A DNA stretch of 64,000 nucleotides from Ottelia alismoides (taxonomy: Eukaryota > Streptophyta > Magnoliopsida > Alismatales > Hydrocharitaceae): NCBI GenBank assembly GCA_037367405.1, contig JAZKJV010000681.1, forward strand, positions 310,001 to 374,000, given 5' to 3'. Of the stretch, positions 57,645-64,000 are shown piece after piece (the stretch's first letter is position 1; every line of letters begins with the position of its first letter). The notes beneath the pieces were generated by a model. The model saw nothing but the letters and a program-made list of their open reading frames with translations. It had not been told where the DNA came from and ran no database searches. The position numbers and the translations under genes are program-made.

Positions 57645-58560
57645 GACACAGGCAAGGTTCAGAAAGTCGGTATGCGGTATTCATTCGGTCAGGCGGTCTG
57701 AAGTGAGTAAGCGGGCAGGCGGAAGTATATGCGAAAGTATATGCGGACTATACGGTTTCTATTATTTTAATTAAAAATAATTAGTAATATAATAATAAAT
57801 TCAAATACTAGACATTTTATATTTAAAAAAACATAAAATGTAAGTATTTTAAAAAAATAAAAAAAAAAACATACGTGTCTGGTGAACAAAACTAAGATGG
57901 AGGTTCATGCTCAAACTCAAGGAGCTAAAGCTAAGATGTTCAACACCAAGACAAAGAACTTCATTGAATAATATAGTTGCATCAATTTATGATTGTATGC
58001 ATGCAACAATATCTGTGTCTTTCCTAACTTACTATCTCTGCCCAATCCTTATCAGTTGTGCATATGTATTCACATTAAAGGTTCATCTTCCAATCTAAGC
58101 ATACTTAAAATCACGAAGATAATGTCAAGATTAAGTGGTTGTGTTGTCCAATGATGAAACTTTCATATATCCATTTAAATCATTTGTTGGTTGAACAGTG
58201 CTAGTGTCTCTTCATTCGAAAAATCACAGTTCAAATCTCACCAATGAATCGTTATTAAGCAATATCATACTTTGATGTAAGAATCTAGAGCAGCAAAAAA
58301 TGCAAAAAGGGCTTAATTAGATTGTTTACTTCGATATAAGAATCCAGAACCTACGTACGGGAAAAAGCGGCGGAGGGAGAGAGCGTAGAGGAGAAGCCTG
58401 ACTTGCCTCGTAGACTCGCAGTGAGAGAACGCAGAGGAGCAGCCTGCCTAGCCTCGCGAACTGCGAAGGAAGGGAGAGGAAGCAGCCTGTGTCGCGGACT
58501 CGCGGTGAGACCAGCAGCCTGCGTCGCGGTCCTCTGCTCCTTGGCGATGGCGGAGGAGAA

Positions 58561-61500
58561 TGTAGCATCCGGTTTCCAATCAAACCTGAAGTCGTCCGAT
58601 TTTGGGTCTAATGAACCCAAAAACGTTGTCGGTCAATACTAAACAACCTAAAACGACCAATTGATCATGAATCAAAAGTCGTTCGGGCAAAATCAACCGA
58701 AAATCGGTCACATCGTATTGCGCGCCGTGAAAAGCCGCGACGCAAAATTCGGAAACCGCGAAACGAACCGAGACCGTCATTAGATCCGATTCGACAAAAG
58801 AAGACCAACGGAATTGACCGTTCGTCAATCGGAGTTCGTTTGATATTTTTAAATCACAAAATTTAACCTTGAACAAAAACCGTATCTAAAAATTTCGGGG
58901 GTTCAAAACCCAACCGAAAGTATATCAATATTGTACTCAAATTGATCGTCGTTCCGAGACGATCAATTCGAGATATTCGGCGTCAAAATCCGAGGCCCGA
59001 GGTTCGCGTACGGTAGAGTTTTATAAATAAGAAGAAACTTTGGTTAAAGAAATTTAAAAAAAAAATAAAATAAATAAAATTTCTGCTACAGTAGTAGAAC
59101 CAGAATCAGGACAGCCGTATAGTCTCTTTCTCTTTGACTCCTTCTCTTCCCACTTGGGCTATAGTTATCTCCACTTGTCCACATAAGAGCACCTCAATTC
59201 CCTTATAAATATCCCAACAAAACCCTATTTCTTTTCCCATTTCTCCCCCAACTCCACCGAAAAAAAAAACCCCCTGGAACTGCTACTCCCCATCTCCCTC
59301 AAGCCCGATGGCTGCTACTTCAAATTCCTGCCTTGCATGCAACATCAAGATCTGATTCTACCTTTTCTTTTTATCAATAGGTACCACCTCTTCCTCCTTT
59401 TTGCTGTCAAACATGAGATTTTGAATATAGATTTGGTCCTATACGATTGATTATCTAAGATTGAAGTTCTTTTTTATATTAAAATTTTAATCAAACCTCT
59501 GTTGGAATTATTAATGATCCTGGAATTGGGTTTGAAAAATGGATCGATGTAACTGTTGGAATTATTAATGATTCTGGAATTGGGTTTGAAAAATAGATCT
59601 ATGTAACTACCAGTTATGATAGTATGTTTGGTATGTTTAGATAGATAGGCAATTTTGGTAAATTCTGTACTTTAGTTCTAAACTGGCACAATGTGTGTGT
59701 GTATATATATAATAATGCATATATATAAAATACGCACTACATGAACAAGCATTCTAAAAATTTCAGGTTATTATATTAGAAGGTGAGATTATTCATGAAC
59801 TCATACATGTAAAAGATTTATAATTTCGACAATTTCAATAAATATGATTCAGCCCTTTTACTTGGGATTTGGGCCCAAGCAAAGACGGAACATGACCCGT
59901 TAGTTTTATCTTTAAGTTGACTAGAGATAAGCATCATAAGATGTGAAGATGTTATTTTCGAGTAACTTTACATGTGTCAGAGAACAAATATGGTATGCTT
60001 ATAAAAATATTCCCCTGTAAATATCTCCAGTACTCATACACAGTGCACGAGTTGGTTTGCTATGCATACTAATAGTTGAAGCCGTCATAAAACTCCACAA
60101 CAGATGGGGGCAACAAGACATCAATATGTTAAATAGATCGTTTGAAATGCACACTAATACTCAAACCTACTATTTCCAGGCTTTAAATATACAGATCATA
60201 TTTTTATCACAGCTACTCGGATGGTTCCGACTCGGAAGGCAACATATAGATCCGTAGATAGTATCAGAGTTGAGGGAACAAAGGGTCTGCAGAGGAACCA
60301 AACATCGATGCCCTTGGAAATCTTTAGGTACCAGAACAGGATCTGTTCACTTTACCCATATCATTTATCACATGACAAGAGTTTAGAGGCAAAAGGGGAC
60401 ATGCTATCTAAAATTCAAATGCTGAGTGACCAAAGTATCATCTTCCCATTTAGAGGAACTACCACTCTATATTATATGAAAATAAAATATCCTAGCTTCA
60501 ATAAAAATTCATGAACTTCATAACTGTTCGACAAAACAATTGTTGGGTTGGTTGTACCTCTGATTATAGTAAACATAAGTAGACTTTGCCTTCAACATTT
60601 ACCAAACCTAAATATAATTCCAAGTGACTTTATATCTGTCTTAGGTATACTCATCTAAGTCCATAGCTAATATCACTGTGTTAAGTTTCTAACATCATAC
60701 CCAAAAATTTTCCCCTATAAAAGGGGGGGGGGGGGAAGAAAACATATCTAACTATAATAACAAGTGTCTTTGAAGTTGTTTTTCATAAAAGGTTATCACC
60801 ATTCTCCGTGGTAAGGTAGAAATTGATATCTATATATGTAAATTAACTATATAAGAAATTAAGATAGGAAGGCAAAATTTTATACATCCATATAAATGGT
60901 AAATCAATGATGTCTAATAATGATCAATGCCGGTCATGGTGAATCTTACACCTGACCGTGCGAGGGCGCGGTGACCCTCAACTGGGCGGAAGAATAGGAA
61001 GCCCAGTTAGGGCAGCGGCCGCTTAATGCGTGGGTCTAGGGTCCCAGTCCTCTTCACGGTTTTTACGCGAGCTCGCAGTGTTTTTACGCCTCGTTGGGAT
61101 CCTGACTTTAGACCAGTTCCGTTGACCCTGTCTATTAGGATACCCAGGCGGGGGATCCTTGGTTTTCAGTTTTACGTACGAGCTCGTCCGCCCGTACTAG
61201 TCGGGCAGTTTTTCTAGAGCGACTTTTCTAGGGAGTCTCTCTCACCCGTCTCAGTGGCGTAGTTGGGGAGTAGACCTATCCCTCTATTGGACCGCGCTTC
61301 CAATTAGAGGGCGAGACGGAAGAGCCATTTGCAGGCTTCTTCACCGCTTGAGTTACTTCGCCAACAGACATGGCGATTCTACATCTAGATCATCCATATC
61401 TATATCTACATCATCTGAAGTTATATCTGAATAAATTAAAGTAAAGATTTGGAGAGATTATTATCAAAAATTGAGATTGCTAGAAAATGATATATATGTT

Positions 61501-62120
61501 TATACTCTTATAATCATGAATATTCGACTACAAAATAAATGTGTCATATGTGGGAAAATGCTGGGTTCTGGGGAAGTCATTAGAAATGTATTACACACAA
61601 CTCGAAACCCCTTTTTACTTACGCAAGTAGATGTAGATTTTACTTATACCACCTTTCTACTTGCTTGCTTTTGTACATATTAAATGTCTAGATAAATTTT
61701 TATATAAGTTTTTAGGAGGTACCAGCAATGGCTGACGCCTCTTCTTTCCTAACATGTTTGGCAGGCAAACAGCCTGCAGCTCAATAGATATACATGCTTC
61801 CAGGAGATAGAGTTTATACCCGACGGTATGAATTACTTTGTCTCAGTTTTTGTTCAGATATTGTAAATGCTATCTCTTTTGTATCACACTTTGGGATATA
61901 TGTTGTAATGGAAGATCCTTGTACATATTGTAACTTGATATGAATATTAATGAAAAGAATTTTGGTGCCATATTGTCTCTTTTACTTGTGGTCATGTGTT
62001 GAGAATGAATGTCATAACCGCACGAAAAATTTTCCCTGCTTTTCTACAACTTTGTGATCAATATGAATGAAATATTGCGGATTTTGTCGTAAACGGGTAC
62101 CCGGATCTTGGGGGTTCACA
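58561..62120 (+). repeat. Solo LTR of a Ty3/gypsy-type element, about 3.56 kb
   Basis: It has TG...CA ends (TGTAGCATCCGG to GGGGGTTCACA) and a perfect 5-bp duplication, GAGAA, at 58556-58560 and 62121-62125. Features typical of long Tekay/Del-type LTRs are a CG-rich first part with repeated CGATC, CGAG and CGTTCG words, a TATA box in CCTTATAAATATCC near 59203, and an end reading CGGGTACCCGGATCTTGGGG. No gag-pol was found anywhere inside or beside it. The lineage name is inferred from LTR style only. The size is unusually large. Confidence 0.78.
60720..60738. repeat. Poly(G) tract
   Basis: A run of about a dozen guanines follows AAAA and precedes AAGAAAA, within the long solo LTR. Confidence 0.9.
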
Positions 62121-63840
62121 GAGAATCTCGAGGGAGGGCGGAGGAGAATCTCCCGCTAGGGCTTTTCTCACGATGGCGGAGGAGAAAAGGGAGGCGCGTA
62201 GGGTTTCTTTTGCGAGAGGGCATTACGAGGTTTATGATTTTCGGAGAAAAAATCCAACAATAAATTTGGGGGGAGCTCTATTACAAATTCGGGCGCATAT
62301 GCGGCTGCATATGCGGCATACTCGGTTGCATATGCGCTTTGAGCGCCTTCTGAACGCATATCAAATACTCGGGGCGGTTGGTTGCCCGAGTACGCATATG
62401 AGGCCGCATATGCGGCCGCCTAGGCCTCCTTTCTGAACCCTGGACACATGCGAAGCCAGCTTGCCGCTCCATGCCTCAAGACGAGATGCCCTCCTTAGGC
62501 AGTGCATCACACTCACGCCTTGTGTTGCCCTCTCTCCGCCGATCCCCTTTACCCTTATCGATCTCCCTTCTCACCGCCACCCCTTGCGCGACAGCTCCCC
62601 AGCAGCAGCGTCTCTCCCCAGCGGAGAGGGTTCGGCCTTCCTATCCCCATCTGTGCAGCGTGACCTCGTGAGAAGGGTTCGGGAACCCTAAAGCCCGCTT
62701 GGAGTTTTAAAAAATTACTCTCGTTGTAAGTGCCCAAGGGGGCCGAAAATGTGAAAAAAATGTTTGCATTTTGTAGGCCCTATTTGGGCCGAGTGACTGT
62801 GTTCCAAAAAAAGAGGTTGCGTACAAAAAACTGTACGTGGAAAAAAATGTAAAGAGAGAGAAAATAAAAAAATGTGAACGGCTTGTTAAAAAAGAAAGAA
62901 AGGAGGTGACGGCTATTAAAAATTTTGATGAATGAAATAGCCGGAAAAAAATTTGTACGAAGAAAAGCCGTAAAAAATGAAATGGCTTATTAAAAAAATT
63001 GACAGATTCTTGAGAGTTTTCATGTTTTCTCCCCATCTTTGTTGTCTTCTCTCAACTTTGTCGATGGCACTTTTCCGGCAAGTATGGGAGAAAGGGGGAG
63101 TATTGTGTAGAGTCACAGGTCTATTCCAGATTCAGATTCCAGACCAGCACGATGTTCGGACTCTACAATTCAGATATTCAGACTCGACGTCAGATTGGTT
63201 CCGAGTCTTCAGTTTGAGACACAGCACATATATGCGGTTTTTTCAGATGTGCACATGTTTGCCATCTTTTGGGTAGTCCCCATCATTTATATTTAGGCCA
63301 GAGTTTTCATGTGAGCCATAGGGACTCCAGAGTAGAGGACCATTCCCTATGCCATGTGGGCAAGGGTTTTCATGTGGTTTCATAGGGGCTCCAGAGTAGA
63401 GTACCATTCTCTGTGCCAAATGGGAGAGACCCAATTCTCCGACAAGGAGACTTTCAGTCTCCATTCTCCAATGACCGTGGACTCTGACGAGGATTGCACG
63501 TCACGGCTCTTTTCAGTCCGGCCCTTTCAGAGATGGAGCAGTTGTCCACATGTTGTGGCGGGTCAGAGTACTCCGACAAAGAGACTCATTTCAGTTGCAG
63601 ACTGCAGTGACTCTGACAGGCGCAGTACAGAGCACATGCTCTCCGACAAGGAGATTCAGTTGACTCACACTCCAGTACGTTCGTTCTCCTCACCTGCACG
63701 GCATGAGAAGCAACATCCTCGACAGCAGCCGACAGTTGTGCTCGTTGAGTTGATATTGTATGTAGTGTCTTGTATTGTGAGTTGATATTTTTTTTCTGTT
63801 TGTCCAAGTTGAGCATCGCATGCTCCAGCTTGAGGGGAAG

Positions 63841-63869
63841 TGTTGGAGTATTTGATTATACGTCACTTA
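63841..63869 (+). repeat. Truncated 3' LTR start of N3
   Basis: TGTTGGAGTATTTGATTATACGTCACTTA-like sequence matches the LTR start, then the similarity stops abruptly next to Copia sequence. Confidence 0.8.
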
Positions 63870-63904
63870 ACTACTTACTAGTCGTCATAGAGTAGATATT
63901 CCGT

Positions 63905-64000
63905 AGTACATTATGGACTCCACCACATCTCGTTATCTCTGCGAAGACAGAGCATAATTCACTTCTCATTTGACACCATCTATGAGTCTGTAGAATGTGT
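63905..64000 (+). pseudogene. Copia protease fragment at the right edge
   Basis: The frame reads IMDSTTSRYLCEDRA, matching MDSGTTHHLCRDRD of the other Copia proteases, with a stop and with the DSG triad changed to DST. It then jumps to SLTPSM-like codons, so part is deleted. The window ends here. Confidence 0.7.

Larger units (their letters stand above)
57653..62442. mobile_element. Non-autonomous hAT element, CGCATATGCGG type (4,790 bp with a solo LTR inside)
   Basis: The ends CAAGGTTCAGAAAGTCGG and (complemented) CAGGGTTCAGAAAGGAGG are inverted repeats. The 8-bp flanks are GACACAGG (57645-57652) and GACACATG (62443-62450). The right subterminal zone (62281-62420) is an array of CGCATATGCGGC palindromes; the left has ATATGCGG and GGTATGCGG units. 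Without the solo LTR at 58561-62120 and its duplicated target, the element is about 1.2 kb. GC-rich pieces at 58330-58560 and 62126-62240, each with ATGGCGGAGGAGAA, may be captured gene sequence. No transposase was seen. Confidence 0.82.
56260..63869 (+). mobile_element. N3: third non-autonomous LTR element, hugely interrupted
   Basis: The 5' LTR is 56260-56576 and the primer site TGGTATCAGAGCGGG starts at 56577. The interior is split at 57238-62442 by two hAT elements. After them it resumes with the GC-rich block ending GGGAACCCTAAAG (62690), an A/G-rich block, and the 3' module with GGGACTCCAGAGTAGAG near 63322 and GGGGCTCCAGAGTAGAG near 63387. The polypurine tract CTTGAGGGGAAG is followed by only about 29 bp of 3' LTR (63841-63869). 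Removing insertions leaves about 2.05 kb of interior, as in N1 and N2. Confidence 0.9.

Noticed and set aside
58180..58260. Weak tRNA-like B box (AGTTCAAATCTC)
   Set aside because: The A box is poor and the cloverleaf cannot be formed convincingly by eye. Not reported as a tRNA or SINE.
58326..58642. Possible gene start (ATGGCGGAGGAG) and minus-strand presequence-like peptide
   Set aside because: The frame runs straight into the solo LTR boundary at 58561 and is enclosed in a hAT element. It may be a captured fragment, but no protein family could be named.
61026..61217. 63-codon frame in a GC-rich part of the long solo LTR
   Set aside because: It is within the LTR, with no domain. Composition alone explains the open frame.
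62173..62436. 87-codon frame beginning MAEEKREARRVSF
   Set aside because: It runs through the hAT subterminal palindrome array, giving a repetitive HMRLHMR-like peptide. This is not a credible protein.
1..64000. CRISPR arrays, bacterial operons, riboswitches, rRNA genes
   Set aside because: Looked for and not found. Repeats here are transposon-derived and the only host gene is split by spliceosomal introns.

Overview
The window is nuclear DNA of a flowering plant. The evidence is plant-type Ty1/copia, L1 and RTE retroelements, hAT and Tourist-like (PIF/Harbinger) elements, and spliced exons of a plant lysophospholipid acyltransferase. The sequence does not allow a species call. It holds no rRNA gene, no CRISPR array and no bacterial-type operon.

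Only one host gene is recognisable, and it lies on the minus strand. Three coding exons encode the C-terminal part (about 125 residues) of an LPEAT1-type lysophosphatidylethanolamine acyltransferase: 48342-48475, 7616-7756 and 7391-7495. Splice sites and reading phase match across all three. The exon at 48.4 kb and the next one at 7.7 kb are separated by one intron of 40,585 bp that is almost entirely transposable elements. No earlier exon was found between 48476 and 64000, so the preceding intron is probably also longer than 15 kb.

Layout, left to right. 1-4303: degenerate plus-strand Copia element (Copia-1). 4304-7390: sequence downstream of the gene, with two back-to-back Tourist-like MITEs. 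7391-7756: last two LPEAT1 exons. 7973-10401: very young non-autonomous LTR element (N1). 10600-12590: older N relative and Copia debris. 12655-21520: RTE and L1 LINE fragments with LTR and hAT insertions. 21580-33090: minus-strand Copia-4, split by a MITE that is itself split by Copia-2, which carries a hAT element; Copia-4 also carries a second N element (N2). 33437-42995: old L1 (L1-D), split by a younger full-length L1 (L1-A), a hAT element and a solo LTR. 43200-46980: another L1 and Copia gag debris. 48342-48475: LPEAT1 exon. 49312-54322: nearly intact Copia-3. 54330-56255: RTE/SINE-like tail, MITEs and a micro-L1. 56260-63869: third N element (N3), holding two hAT elements placed head to tail at one target; the second of these contains a 3.56-kb Ty3/gypsy-type solo LTR.

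Most boundaries come from target-site duplications read directly from the sequence, so the order of insertion can be worked out at many points. The most notable items are the giant TE-built intron, the Copia-dependent N family with a conserved non-coding 3' module, repeated use of the same 8-bp hAT target, L1 insertions of only 55-70 bp, and hAT ends made of arrays of short palindromes.
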